64,000 nt of DNA from the NCBI GenBank assembly GCA_947561715.1, contig OX387199.1:14389001-14453000 (forward strand), given 5' to 3'. This DNA is from Ascidia mentula. Its lineage: Eukaryota; Chordata; Ascidiacea; Phlebobranchia; Ascidiidae. Position numbers and translations under genes: made by a program. Under the pieces are notes generated by a model that was given only the letters and a program-made list of their open reading frames with translations, was not told the DNA's origin and ran no database searches. Below are positions 25,801 to 36,855 of the stretch, in pieces. Position 1 is the stretch's first letter, and the number at the start of each line of letters is the position of its first letter.

Positions 25801-28800
25801 ACATAAGTCAATACATTCATTGTCCAAACAGTTTTCAGAAATTTTTTGTCAGAAATATTATTATTATTAATCCTTATTAAACATATTTAGCTGTATTTAC
25901 TTTTGACCTTCAAGGAAGATTTAATAAAAGGAGGCTCACCGCGAAGTCAGCGGTAAGTCTGACGTAGAGTCTGGTCCCATTATCCCACAACACTGTGATT
26001 CCAATGCAGGTTGAGATTTCGGTGAAGAGTCCCTTCTGTTTGATGAGGAAGATTTCGGAGGTATCGTGATCTGTGTACCCGGTAACAGCTCTGCGGAATC
26101 TTGTGTTGCTGATGGTTGTTATGAGCGGAATTTGTTCGCCTTGCTTCAAAGTGATTTGCTTGTTCTGTTTGTTGGAGACAAAGCTGGTTATTTGTTGCAT
26201 TAAGCAATTTTCATTTAAGACTTGTATGTTTGAAGTGCATATGACACGTAAAAATAAAACATGTTAATAATCAAACAAAGAGATGTTCATAACTTTAAAA
26301 CATTTTTGGCGAAAAAAGTAGCTTGATACGACGACTGGTTTCTGAGATACAGCTGATCAAAGTCGCACTTTCGCCGCTGCGAACGAAATCGTGCGAAAGC
26401 GAGGTATTGTTGCGTGACGTCATAGAAGGCGCTTCGGTCGTGCGCGAGTGCTGGCAGCAAGCCTTATGCGTAGGAATGGAAAACATTGTAAAACAGGTTT
26501 AAGCATAATATTGCATTAAACAGAGGACAAAAAGTGAACAAGTGCAATAAACGGATTTTGATGATAATTTACGCGGAAGACAGATGGCCGCTTTTCGACC
26601 TATTATGTATTATTTAGTTGTGTAATAATAAAACAGTTACTGGGACAGGGTGTTCTTGTTGTTACAGCATTTATGATCGCTAACGTGATACATGAACTTT
26701 TGAAAACACGACAGAGACAAACCGTTTGTTTAGCATTGTCGTTTTGTCCACTCACAGTTATGTCGTTTCGCTATACCCTATGGTCTTCCGCTAATTAGGG
26801 ACAAATAAGCCTTTGATTCGTGACGTCACAATAACAAATTTTTGTGTGATGCAAAACCCTGTCCTGACCTTCAAGGTAACATAATCTGTGGATTCTCCTA
26901 TGTTTGAAACTATTCGATATCTTCAAAAACAGGCGCCTTCTCCTATCTAAACAATGCATTTTTTCGACGCAAGTGCCTTATGTGATGTCCTTTTCTCCTC
27001 AGCGCAAAAGGTTTACGATTTTTGGTCGCCGTTACTTTTCGTGCAGTTTTCTACATTTTTTCGTTGACGTAGAAGCGTAAAACTTTGGATATATGTTTGT
27101 TGTAGATGTACCTTTAGTTTTACGCAAAGTTGTCATGGCCGTGTCATATGCACTTTAACGTGTAGGTAGTACACCATGCAAAATAGTTCCGTGAGAGTTT
27201 TCAGGTGCATTAAAACAATAGTTCGATTTCTTCAATGCGATGTGTCAGTCTCTGTTATATAAATATAGTACTTGCTGGTGCACTGTTTTGAACAAAATGA
27301 CTGTTGTTTGTCACGTCATTTGCAGCAACTGATGAAGCGAGATTAAACTCGCAAAAGCTCTTGCAAATAGAGTTGTTTAACAGTAAGTCCGTTCAAAACA
27401 TTCCACCAGCAAGTACTATCGTTATAAAATAATAGTGTCCAACCTCTGGTACGTTATATGTTTTTGAAATCCATATGTGTTGATAAGTTTTTCTAAATGT
27501 AGGTGGTTCGCGGAAACTTTGCAGGATGGAATAAAAAAAAATTTGGCTAAATGAAGGAAAAAGCAGTTGGCTTATCCTGACCATTTGAAGGTTTCGAAAC
27601 CTCAATAAAACCAACCTTGACGGTGATAACGACAGATTTGGAGCATGTCATTCCAGTTGTTCCGCACCTGTGGTTCTTGGTGACAATGCTGAAAATTCCA
27701 CCGCCAGGATTGTTAGGGCAGAAATCCTTAAGCAAAAATACTGTTGTCAAAAGAGTAAAGGCTTATATATTGTTGCTATGCTCAAAGCCTAAACGCCAAA
27801 TCGTTACAATTTCATCACTTACCGTCGCAAGGACGTATTCGCATTCGCCATGGAAATCGTACATGAGGCCGTCGAATGTTTGGTAGTGAGAACCACCGGC
27901 TGAGGAGCAAGTCTTAGGACAAAGGTTGTCGGTGCAAATAAATGAACCGCCTTCGCAGAAACTGAAAATTTTATTTGAATAATAAGTGTTTGCTTTTTTA
28001 ACTCAACTACAGCTGATGCAGTTTTTTCATGCATTGGAACGCAAAGAAGACAGTGAATTCATTGAAGAGAAAATTATTCAGAAGATGTCCTATTCGTTCA
28101 ATATACGATTTGTAAAATTGTTGAAAGACAGCTGTCATATATACCAGGTGTTGCAGTCGTCTTGGTAGGAATCCCCATTCTCGTAATACTTGGAGTTGGC
28201 ACCAACACAGCCGCACTCGCTAACAGGAACGCATTTGTTGTCGGGTGTGAGGTACAGTCCCGGGGAGCACGAGCAGCCTGATGTCAGCAAATAATGCAAC
28301 GTTAAAGATAACAAAAAATTACTCATTTCCTCGAATGTAGGTCGCGGATTAGAAAGTTTTCAATTCACCGTTTGTACGGCTTACATCCGAGGGCGACTTA
28401 CAATCGAGTAAATATGGTATCCGATTTGAGTGTAAAAGTGCTTTCAGCAGTAAAACAATACACAGTGATTAGCAAGGACCTTGTTCTGGTAGATATGTTT
28501 TAATGTTAGACAAAAAGGCGTTAGTGGGCCCCTTGTGCTATTCGTGGACCTCTAGATTGGCATGCCGACTGCACTTCCCTCTGGTAAAGCCTGGTGGAAA
28601 GCAACTACTGGTAAAACTCACCGTCGACACATTCCATCATAGCTCCTCCCGTCATGTGTGGGCGTTCGCACGACATGATGCAACCAGCGGCCGGGAAGCC
28701 TGGTTCAGCAGTCGCACACTCGTAATATATCATGTCACCAGGACAAAGAGTGCCTGGATCTGAGCACAAACAATAACAAAGGTTATCTGATGGAAAGTAG

Positions 28801-31800
28801 CATGTAAAATCAAAAGTTGTTATTTATCAAAATATTTTACAATTACCTGTTAAAATTGTTAAATTTTATCTGTATATTAATATTTATATTATTTACTTAC
28901 CGATGATTTCGCAGTTCATAATGCCTCCGTTGCAAGAGCTGTAAATAATAAGGTCCATAAAACGTTTTCTAAGTTTCCTAATATTTATCTTTGTATTATT
29001 TGAGTGGTCTATTCGAAAGGGCAATCAAAACATGTCTTTTTTTATTTGGGCAGTTTATCAATTGCCATGTACTTACCAAACTTTGGTGTCGTTGATGAAT
29101 TTGCTGACTGAACCAGATTCATACCAGTCTCCATCGTAGAAACATCCACAATCCTCCCGCGACACGCAAGAGCCTAAAAGATTATGTTCTTTAGACATGC
29201 TTAGCATTGTAAACAAAGTAACCAGACAGTCAGTCCTTTTGATTGATAGTTTTTGTGGGTTTGGTTTGAACACCAAGACTTGGTAATAATGCGTTGCTTA
29301 TTTCAGTGAGATTTGTACGATAATCTAGCATTCTAGCCCGTGCAAACATGTTACATTGTCATACGTTACTCACCGTCCGAATTCTCGTACGTTCCTTCGG
29401 GACAGAAGCATCCTGGGTAACACATGGTGGCGCAGAAGAGCTCCACAGATTGACACGACGAGGTGCAACTGCTGGAACAGTCACTGTACACTTTGTCGGC
29501 AGGACAATTGATTGCTGCGGAAATATATGTAGATAAAATTTGTTATGGAAAAACACTATTCGAAAAAACTGCTTGCGGAGATATAATTACTTTTTAAAAT
29601 TAGTATCCGAAGGAGTGCTTAAATCACGCCGGGGTCACCAATTATAGCTGGTGATTGATAGCGTGTATTTTTTTGACTGGCTGTCACTTTATGATCTCGT
29701 ACCTTTTCGAGAGAGGCGCAGAAAAAAGCCACAAGATACAAAAAGAAAAACTCAACACGCTTAAAAATTCAGGGGTGGCATCCGCCAGAGTACGGATATT
29801 TAAACAGTCGACTTTGAAATAAGTTTTTTGCTCACTTTTAGAAAACTTACACAAACCAAATCAAAACGAATGCACTTACGGCACATTTCAGTGACGTTTT
29901 TGTTTAATTCGCTGTTCTTTGCCCCGAACATGGAACACATTCCGACCACTGACTTCAGATAGAGGCAGGTCGTCTCGGTGTCAGAGCTGTAGGCGTTGCA
30001 AGCGTCCTCGACGCACTGTCGTCTCACATATTCAAGGTCAACTCTTGTACCGCAGGTGGTGTCGGCGAGCTCCAAGATGTGGCCGCATATATTCTCGATT
30101 TCAAAATCTACAGAAACATATATTTTCCTGGTTTTGAAGCCGTATTTCGTATAGCTTTATTTTCCGGCAACAAAACAATGATAAGACATACTTAAGCAGA
30201 TTGCCGGCCAGTAAATGAGGTCACTTTCGCATTTCTCGTCTTTCCTCCAAGCGTGAACGAGTTCGGAGGAGCTCTGAACGACAAGAACGGCTTGTGGTTG
30301 GGTAAAAAATAACACTTTGCAAAAACACGCGCAATCTTATCTACTTGTTGCAATGTTGCAATTTGGACACTTTACAATGGTTATTTTTTAATGTTCTTTA
30401 TTGATTGAGATAAAGTCCAGGATATATATTTATATTTTAGGACGTATTTTAATGCTTACAGCTGCCTGCTGACCAGAAGGAAGGCTTTTGTCGTCACTGA
30501 TTCTACCGTTGTAATTTCCTCCGATCCCACGCATTCTGTTGGCGTAGTTAGCGGGCACATGCACCACCACGAAGTAAAGACCATCAAATTGGACGTGAAC
30601 ATTGAACTGAAGAAGTCGCATGCTGAAACCTCGTTCGCCGAAGCGAGTGATGTCCACAACTCCCTCTATTTATATACACAAATGTTTATTCTGAACTACA
30701 TGTATTAATTAGGAAAGTATTTTTGATACACGATTTGTTTTGCGTTTACATCGTACTGTTACTATTTTTAGTATCCTTAGAAGTGACGTCTTGTAAGAAA
30801 CCCGGCAAAGAAATGAAGCTAAAACTTTAATCTTTGTGTACAACTTACGCTTGAAGTATGGCATTGCTTCGAGTACCAAATCTGGTGTTGCCAGGACACC
30901 GTGCACGTGTGAGTAAAGCAAACCCTCACGTGACAAGAGGTAATGCATCACGTGAGTACCCATGCGGACAAAAACATGAACATCCTTCTCTGCGCGGGAC
31001 GAATCCCCCTTTAAATGTTAGGAAAACTGTTTAATAGCTGTTTATAATGTTATTGTTATTTTTACTGCGGTCACCAAGCTTCTGTCTGACCATATAGTTG
31101 GTGTTTTAACGAATAAGAATGATTAAATTTGTGCTTTTCCTTATAGAGGGTGAAGAAGATGGGTGTGTGAGAAAGATCAATTTTATTTGTTTTGATTAAA
31201 CCCATAAAATTTGGTTGTTATCGTGCTGCTCTATCGCCCTTATTCCCACGATTTGGCTTTATCTTTGTCTTTTAGGACTAGGGTAGCATAATTTCTCATG
31301 TTAAGTCAGGATCAGACTGTTGATTTTACATAACACGTGCTGGATCTGGTGGTTATAATGGATATATGAGCATCATTGTGAAAATTGATCAACGAGAGTT
31401 TACCTTAAAGTTTTGGACATAAACTTGAAAGTTGTTGTCGGTGTCCTCGGCAAGCAGAACTTGACATTCCTCTGGTGCAGTGAAGAACTCGCCGTCGAAG
31501 GTCTTGTAATGGTAGTCTCCGTACGCCCAGGCTGTTGCGTTGCAACTGACCATAGGGCACTGCCACCAGCCTCCGTCACACGTACTAAAAAAGGTTCGTT
31601 TTAAAGACATAACTAAGGCAAGGTTTAGGTTTTTTTAAGGTGAAAGGGTTCGCGTTGCCGATTAAAGGCACTGTTATGAGGCCATTATAACGTATTCTTA
31701 CCAGCTGACGCAACCTTCCATTCTACTCTCGCCGTTCTGATATGTGATTCCTTGGTGGGTGCAACCGCATACCTCGGGCTCGACGCAAGTTTGCGATTTC

Positions 31801-34649
31801 TCGTCCCAGACAAAATCTAAACCAAGCATGCAATTTAGTTTAATAACATCAGCATCAAGATCGTTAGCACTTTTTATTCAACCACACTGTTATTTGCGAG
31901 ACTAGTCTCTGTATTTTAACAAAAGCCCTACCGACCCTTGAGTGGACACAGCTGTAATATAAACTGTCAAAGGCAAGGGATATTATACTTACTGTTGGGG
32001 CATTCGCATCTTGCTTGACAGGGTGTCCAGTACATGTTCAATACACCGACTGAGCTGCATCGGGACACGGCACCTCTTCCACATTCCGTCCATTCCATGT
32101 TTGCGCGACAGCTGACAGCTGCAAAGAAAAATTTTCTCAATGTAGGTTATACATTATAAATAGGCTCCAAAATCATAATTTTATCTTTTAAATGGCCATT
32201 GTTTCGTCTACCAAAGCATAATGCTACTAAAAAGTTACGACATGTTTTTTGTATTGTTTTTTTTTTGTTTTTCGTGTTAATATGCCTGGCAGCGTCCGTA
32301 ACATAATAGGTCGTGTCTATTTATGCCACACATTAATTGGTACGATTTACGACACATCGATGAGACCAAAAGGTACAAATAGTTTGTTCATGAATACTTA
32401 CAGCAAGGCGGTGTCCTCCACATTTCAATCTCCTTTCCGACGTCAGAGCAGATACGTGCGTATTGCTGAACCACATCACACAGACAATGATCATTCTCCA
32501 TGTAATTGCACAGACACATCTCCTCTACGCACTCAGCAATAAAAGTCACGGGACTGTAGACGGAATTGCACTGGGCGAAGGTTCCGTGGGCCATGATCAT
32601 GCAGGCACTGAGGACGTTCTGTAAATCAAAGTACACACTTATATTTATCTTTCACGAACTGCTGTAAATAAAAAAAACTTTTAATATGGGAATTTAATTA
32701 TCAAGAAATTTAGGAAACTCGTGATGTCTATGCAGGCGAAATTGATTTTTCTGTTATTTGTATTACACTAGCTGACATCAAAGTATTTTGTTTTAGTAAA
32801 TTCATATCCTAAATAAAATGGTGTCGGTGGTTTCTAGACAATGCGTAATCGCTAAATTGTGCTACAATGAAGGAATCAGTTTTTAAAAATGCATTGAAAA
32901 GATATTTTTTTTAATTTCACAATCTTACCGTTGACATGATGCACTCGCGGTTTCGTGATGGAAGGGCGAAGGTTTCGATGCACATGTCATCCATGAAATC
33001 CAAAGCAACGATATCTGCAAGAGTAAATCTGAGGGTTAGAAGTTTGTGCCATAGGCGGCTAAAAGTTGGTTTAAATTATTGGCCATTATTTTAACGAAAT
33101 GCAGATTTAAAAGGAGCATTTCTGCTGGTTAGGCGTTTTACAAGATTCTTACTTTTACCATTTCAAAGCAAATGTTTTATTTGTTACGTAAACAGATTTT
33201 GTTTACCGGCATTTCGAAAAACTACAGCAAAGTTTCATTGGTGTTTAGACTTACTTTTGTCGTTGTTTCGGTCCCCATCACCATTTCCGCAAAGTCCTGT
33301 TGAGGGAACGTCACCATCCACCACGACAATAACGTCAGAGCGACCGTCCCAACTTACTGTGATCTTGCCATCATCAATAACCACGTGACGCCAAGCGTTA
33401 AACTTGCTGACGTACACGTTTTCCATCTCCAAGGTCCCGCTAATAACAAATTCATAATGGAGTCAGTATAATTTCAAGGCATGAACTACATAGTTTAACT
33501 TACTCCAGATCGGCAGCTGCAACTCCGCCACCGTTAGCCATCATCATGCTGGCGAAGTCTTCCTCCAGTATAACAGTGCACTTTTCATGTATAATTTCGA
33601 CGCTCGAAATACACTTGCCGTGGCTGCAGCCTGGCACACGCGTAACTTTCACCTGACATATCCAAATAAAGTAATTTTTCCCGATTATTGATGTGTATTT
33701 CTTACTACCATCGTAGGCAAAGTACTTTTAAAATCATTTCAATTCTGCAGAAGCGAAAATTGCGGTACCGGCTATTTCAGTTAAAAACACGTTTGTTTAG
33801 GTCAGAAAAAAATCTGTTGAATTTCATTATTTAAAAGAACTTAAAAACTTTTAACTGATAAATGATGAACTTTTTTACATATTTTTTGCGAGGAAAATTT
33901 ACTCACGGAGAAAGCAGGCCCGTGTCTGGGATCGACTTCATACATGGTGTATTTGCAGTTGCCTGTGTGTTCGTACACCAATCCATCGAAGGTGTACACA
34001 CCGGCCTGGCCATACAAGGCGCAGAGACGTCCTTCTCCGCTCCATTCCTGGCCGAATTCCGTCCATGGGATTTCGGGGTTAAGGTCGTAAAGGTCTGAAA
34101 AATATTCATTGGCGTTACAATGGAGTTTGCTTAGTGCCCTTTCCGTTTTATTTTTCACCGTTATCGCTAATTTGCGTAGCATTTTTTGAGCAAAAAATAC
34201 GTAGGATTAACACACGTTTTGTGAGTTTGTTAAACACAAACATACACTCACCATATGCACAGTTTTTGCCCATTTTTCCAGTTGGACATGTTGTGGGTTC
34301 GTCAACTTCCAGTCCAGATGCCTCAAAAGCTGTTGAATATTTTCAGACATTATGCGAATATCTTTCAGAAACGCGATAATACAGTTTAGGTAGAAAAAAC
34401 AAAAATTATCATCACAATATGCGAAAACTTACGATCTTGTTCGACGCTGTCGTCGAAAAACCTCTGGGCGCTGCAAGAAGAAAAACAAATTACCACAACT
34501 GAAAACAAAATAGCCTGCATGATAATTTACTGATACTTACTTTGTAAATTGGCCGCATATCAAACCTGTAATGCAAAAAACTGTCAGCACAAAGCCAGAA
34601 ACTATGACCAGATTAACTTACCGAGAAAAATAACGGCCAAGAACTTCAT
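8097..34649 (-). CDS. Giant secreted mucin/VWF-like protein: VWD-C8-TIL x3, Cys-rich array, VWD4, cystine knot (83 exons, 3,701 aa)
   Basis: This is a complete gene. Spliced by eye, 83 coding exons join with consistent phase at every junction to give 11,106 nt and 3,701 residues. Residues 1-18 ([18 protein letters not shown]) look like a signal peptide. VWD domains lie near 57-230, 412-594, 880-1074 and 3198-3420, each followed by C8 and TIL-type cysteine clusters. Residues about 1260-3130 are dense VWC-like cysteine modules. The end (3603-3701) is a C-terminal cystine knot closing with CSCQTTPCE. The order is that of gel-forming mucins and von Willebrand factor, which form disulfide-linked secreted polymers; no long Pro/Thr/Ser tract is visible. 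SCO-spondin is less likely because no thrombospondin or LDLa repeats appear. Start: the first ATG after a TATA box, in frame with the signal peptide. Exons are listed in the block entries. Confidence 0.93.
11066..12858 (-). other. Exons 70-75: end of the cysteine-rich array and lead-in to VWD4
   Basis: Exons (low-high): 12694-12858, 12302-12508, 11968-12066, 11740-11847, 11430-11584, 11066-11285. They encode further cysteine clusters ([24 protein letters not shown]). Exon 75 contains RNRR followed by Ala at 11142-11153, a furin-type dibasic motif just before VWD4. Confidence 0.88.
13024..14396 (-). repeat. Exons 63-69: tandem exon cassette C (272 residues)
   Basis: Exons (low-high): 14295-14396, 14178-14218, 13911-14038, 13681-13853, 13516-13599, 13305-13446, 13024-13169. 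The seven lengths are once more 102, 41, 128, 173, 84, 142 and 146 nt. Sequence is more diverged from A and B in exons 5 and 6 (for example [17 protein letters not shown]). It encodes residues 2608-2879. Confidence 0.93.
14592..16394 (-). repeat. Exons 56-62: tandem exon cassette B (272 residues)
   Basis: Exons (low-high): 16293-16394, 16047-16087, 15733-15860, 15375-15547, 15008-15091, 14793-14934, 14592-14737. The lengths are the same as in cassette A, again 816 nt with phase-1 borders. Exons 5 and 6 of the cassette are nearly identical to those of cassette A at the DNA level. It encodes residues 2336-2607. Confidence 0.93.
16478..18055 (-). repeat. Exons 49-55: tandem exon cassette A (272 residues)
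   Basis: Exons (low-high): 17954-18055, 17824-17864, 17566-17693, 17228-17400, 17076-17159, 16870-17011, 16478-16623; lengths 102, 41, 128, 173, 84, 142 and 146 nt, total 816 nt. The cassette is bounded by phase-1 introns on both sides. Landmarks are [48 protein letters not shown] and [17 protein letters not shown]. It encodes residues 2064-2335. Confidence 0.93.
18213..23934 (-). other. Exons 30-48: first part of the cysteine-rich VWC-like array
   Basis: Exons (low-high): 23885-23934, 23458-23677, 23231-23300, 22857-22953, 22564-22678, 22380-22429, 21849-22059, 21420-21472, 21058-21247, 20937-20989, 20631-20826, 20302-20444, 20053-20154, 19705-19810, 19389-19501, 19086-19239, 18822-19002, 18531-18630, 18213-18417. 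They encode residues about 1261-2063. Cysteine-rich segments end repeatedly in CC-x-x-Y/F-x-C-type motifs ([22 protein letters not shown]), as in VWC domains. Exons of 50-53 nt alternate with longer ones in the early part, hinting at an older, diverged module duplication. Exon 44 (19389-19501) is followed by a GC donor (GCAAGT). Confidence 0.88.
22092..22189 (+). repeat. tRNA-derived SINE-like or degenerate tRNA sequence in intron 35
   Basis: An A-box-like stretch (ttggtcaagcgcccgac) is followed about 60 bp later by a canonical B box (ggttcgaatcc) with a T-arm-like fold, then a run of A. The 5' and 3' ends do not form an acceptor stem by eye and there is extra sequence in the anticodon region. 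I read it as a tRNA-derived element or pseudogene, not a working tRNA. Confidence 0.4.
24009..27961 (-). other. Exons 22-29: VWD3, C8, TIL
   Basis: Exons (low-high): 27823-27961, 27616-27726, 25940-26164, 25681-25788, 25339-25488, 24874-25030, 24425-24576, 24009-24108. VWD3 starts with [19 protein letters not shown] and ends with [16 protein letters not shown]. This is the only VWD here with a complete CGLCG motif (residues about 1042-1046), the type linked to disulfide polymerisation in VWF and mucins. C8 lies in exons 26-27 and TIL in exons 28-29. Intron 23, about 1.45 kb, contains a fold-back element. Confidence 0.9.
27266..27418. mobile_element. Fold-back element with hammerhead-like core (intron 23 of the mucin-like gene)
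   Basis: Two arms of about 28 bp (tagtacttgctggtg at the left, its complement at the right) are inverted with about three mismatches. Between them on the plus strand is ctgatga at 27329-27335, followed by a perfect 5-bp hairpin (gcgag and ctcgc) and then aaaag. Similar 12-bp sequences (gttata-aata) flank the element and could be an imperfect target duplication. Confidence 0.5.
28145..31584 (-). other. Exons 12-21: VWD2, C8, two TIL-type units
   Basis: Exons (low-high): 31404-31584, 30849-31008, 30460-30665, 30192-30273, 29880-30107, 29374-29514, 29077-29173, 28901-28938, 28622-28759, 28145-28277. Exon 12 starts VWD2 ([19 protein letters not shown]), and exon 14 ends it with [14 protein letters not shown], where the usual paired cysteines are missing. 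Exons 15-16 encode C8. Exons 17-18 and 20-21 encode two TIL-type clusters, so this assembly carries one extra TIL unit. Intron 16 houses an LTR fragment. Confidence 0.9.
29631..29789 (-). mobile_element. LTR fragment related to the 2980-5413 element (intron 16)
   Basis: About 147 bp matches the 145-bp terminal repeat at 5269-5413 with clear divergence, ending in the same ggtggcatccgcca block. At its left edge the primer-binding-type sequence ggggtcacca is kept, so it is the relic of a longer copy and not a pure solitary LTR. It is an old, broken fossil in the same orientation as the host gene. Confidence 0.75.
31702..34649 (-). other. Exons 1-11: signal peptide, VWD1, C8, TIL
   Basis: Exons (low-high): 34622-34649, 34541-34565, 34433-34470, 34252-34329, 33907-34094, 33504-33652, 33255-33439, 32929-33014, 32402-32618, 31993-32118, 31702-31816. 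Exons 1-2 encode the signal peptide. Exon 5 opens VWD1 with [19 protein letters not shown], and exon 7 closes it with the calcium-loop-type segment [15 protein letters not shown]. Exons 8-9 are C8 and exons 10-11 are TIL with an E-like continuation. All donors are GT. Confidence 0.92.
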
Positions 34650-34722
34650 CTTGTCACCGATTTCTTTCGTTTCTTTTGTGAAAAACTAAACACGGACAAC
34701 ATCGACCTTAGCTTGGGTTAAG

Positions 34723-34731
34723 GTTTATATA
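34723..34731 (-). promoter_or_regulatory. TATA box of the mucin-like gene
   Basis: TATATAAAC on the minus strand lies about 75 nt upstream of the start codon at 34649. Transcription would then begin near 34695 with a 5' UTR of roughly 45 nt. The start itself is inferred. Confidence 0.6.
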
Positions 34732-36421
34732 CTTTTTCTGGCATGTTTTCTTAGCTGCTAATGTGTCGTGTAAACACACAGCCGTATAGAAAAGAAGGGG
34801 AAAACAATGCGTTGTTCGAGAACAAAACCATAATTAAAGCGATTGAGCGACTGCTTTCCGCACATTACAGGTTACGGTGGTGAATGTGATTAGTCGTGTT
34901 GCGATACGATAAAGGATTGCCGGGCGCCAAACACGACGCTTTGATCGACTTGTTTTCATCTACATTTTTGTAGGAACTTTCTTTAGTTTCCAGAAAGTTC
35001 TACAATGAGTTGATCAAATTATGCCAAATAACGTTTGAAATTATTACCAATATTGCGTATTTTTTTAATTACGTCCAGTAAACTTTCCAATGGGAGTTTG
35101 TTTGTGACATCAGGCGATGGTCAACCAGACGACTTGCCCAAGTCGCGACAAAATAAAAAAATGAGTTGTTTAAAACACGAAGATGCATTTGTTGTTAATT
35201 TATGCAGGTTAAGGATTATTCTGACAATGTTGCAAAACGTAACTGATTCAAGTTAACAAAAATGCAGAATTTCGTAACAGCGGATTTCTACAACAGCATT
35301 ACAATTGCATTATTGTTTCTCGCAACCTTTCGCAATTCCATTTAATTCATCTATTGAAACCTAACTAACGTAATCATGTTGTTTGCACACGTGGCACCGA
35401 TCAGCCAATCAGCGTTAACAATGAATTTTAGAACTGCCATGTGACACAAGCCTAACGAAGCGTTCAGGTAATGAACGTGGTGGTATTATACAGCTCCAAC
35501 CTGCACCTTCCCTGTAGTATTTTTGGCTGCAATTATACCTTGGAACAATTAATCACGTTGTTAATAATTGAGTGTTATTCACCACGGCGTACAGCGTGAC
35601 ATAATGAAAGCAGTCCGAGTAATGCAGCGCAGGAAGGCGATTAAAAAAGAAACGAAATAATTTCGCTAATCACCGAACAAACGATACTTACGCAATTATA
35701 AAAGCGAACAACGGGTTAAAGAAGAACGGTGGAGCGTGCAGCAAATCTGTCCGTGTTGATATTGCGAAACAACGCAACGATTCGAGGGGCAGAAGGTTAG
35801 TGCGATCCAAATGTACTTGGCATAATGGGCAACTCTCGATATAATAAAAAGGTAATACAGAAAGTTTCGTCCATCGCCTTTTTATAAGTGCGAACACACG
35901 TGGCTCCTGTTGGCAGGGGTAGCACCATTTACACCCGAAACGCACTGGATCTGTCAAACTTTCAAACTTACTTTAACAGTTTTTTTTTTAATTTTAGCAG
36001 CAAATTAGTCTTTTTTTGTGAGAAAGCGTTAAGAATATAATATTGCCACCACACAAGTGGGCGTATTTTTTGTTCGTTTTTCAAGCAAAAAAGTATTTTC
36101 TTTCAGTGACGGAAGCAATTGCGTTGCGCCAAAAATTCGACACATAACGATAATTTGAAAAGAAACAAGACAAAAAATCTAACCAAAAAATTGTAAATAT
36201 CTTTGAAACTTTTCGAGGGAGATTGTGTCTCGCTGCTTTAAAGTTACACAATGCAGTGGTGCCTTTTCACTTCGACAAGCGACATACACGATTATGACGT
36301 AATACACGGCAAGCGCGCGAAGAAATTCGACGTGAAAGAACAAACGGTAGAAGAGGAACCGGTAAGTATTTACAGATTTGCTGAAGACGCGTGACTTTTG
36401 ATGTTTCTAGTTTGAGAGCTA
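34732..36421. other. Intergenic stretch between the mucin-like gene and WASF
   Basis: This holds the promoter region of the mucin-like gene at its left end and, at the right, sequence just beyond the probable WASF polyadenylation signal. A possible isolated plus-strand exon at 36251-36361 is listed separately. I see no other supported feature. Confidence 0.45.
36251..36361 (+). CDS. Possible isolated first exon with a strong splice donor, function unknown
   Basis: An ATG at 36251 opens 37 codons (beginning MQWCLFTSTSDIHDYD) that run into a good donor, CCG followed by GTAAGT. The predicted peptide is charged and non-repetitive. I find no downstream plus-strand exon, since the region beyond is WASF on the other strand. 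It may be the start of a nested plus-strand gene or a chance open frame. Confidence 0.22.
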
Positions 36422-36427
36422 TTTATT
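36422..36427 (-). promoter_or_regulatory. Probable polyadenylation signal of WASF
   Basis: AATAAA on the minus strand lies about 430 nt downstream of the WASF stop codon. It is the first such hexamer I noticed after the stop. Confidence 0.35.
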
Positions 36428-36855
36428 ATGAAATAAAGTAAAGAAAGCCTGGAATAGTTTTTTTGTTATTATTTAACTTGTAATATTTTGAATGTTGGTT
36501 TATGTTCACACAAAAATCAACATATACCCAACACCACGTTGTTTTTCGGCAAAAGTTTGATGTTATTCTGGATGTGTTTGTCTTATTATGATAATAAACA
36601 TGTGACAAGGCAGTTTTCACTTGAATCGGTCAAAAATGTTGGGAAACTGTATCGAAATTAACTGGCGTACACAGAACAATTAAATACAATACACGTGTAC
36701 GTCCATGTATATATGTATGTGCATGTATGCAAGTACACAGCACACTGGCGGCAACACCTTACGTCTGCCCCGTTTACTGCATTGCGCGAGCGCCGTGACG
36801 TCATAGTGGTTGACCCGTTGACCTCGTTACTACGAAAGTCGGGTACTGGTATACG

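Noticed and set aside
8097-34649. SCO-spondin or IgGFc-binding protein as the identity of the giant gene
   Set aside because: No thrombospondin type 1 or LDL-receptor class A repeats are seen, and the long VWC-like array with D4 and a terminal cystine knot fits the mucin/VWF layout better.
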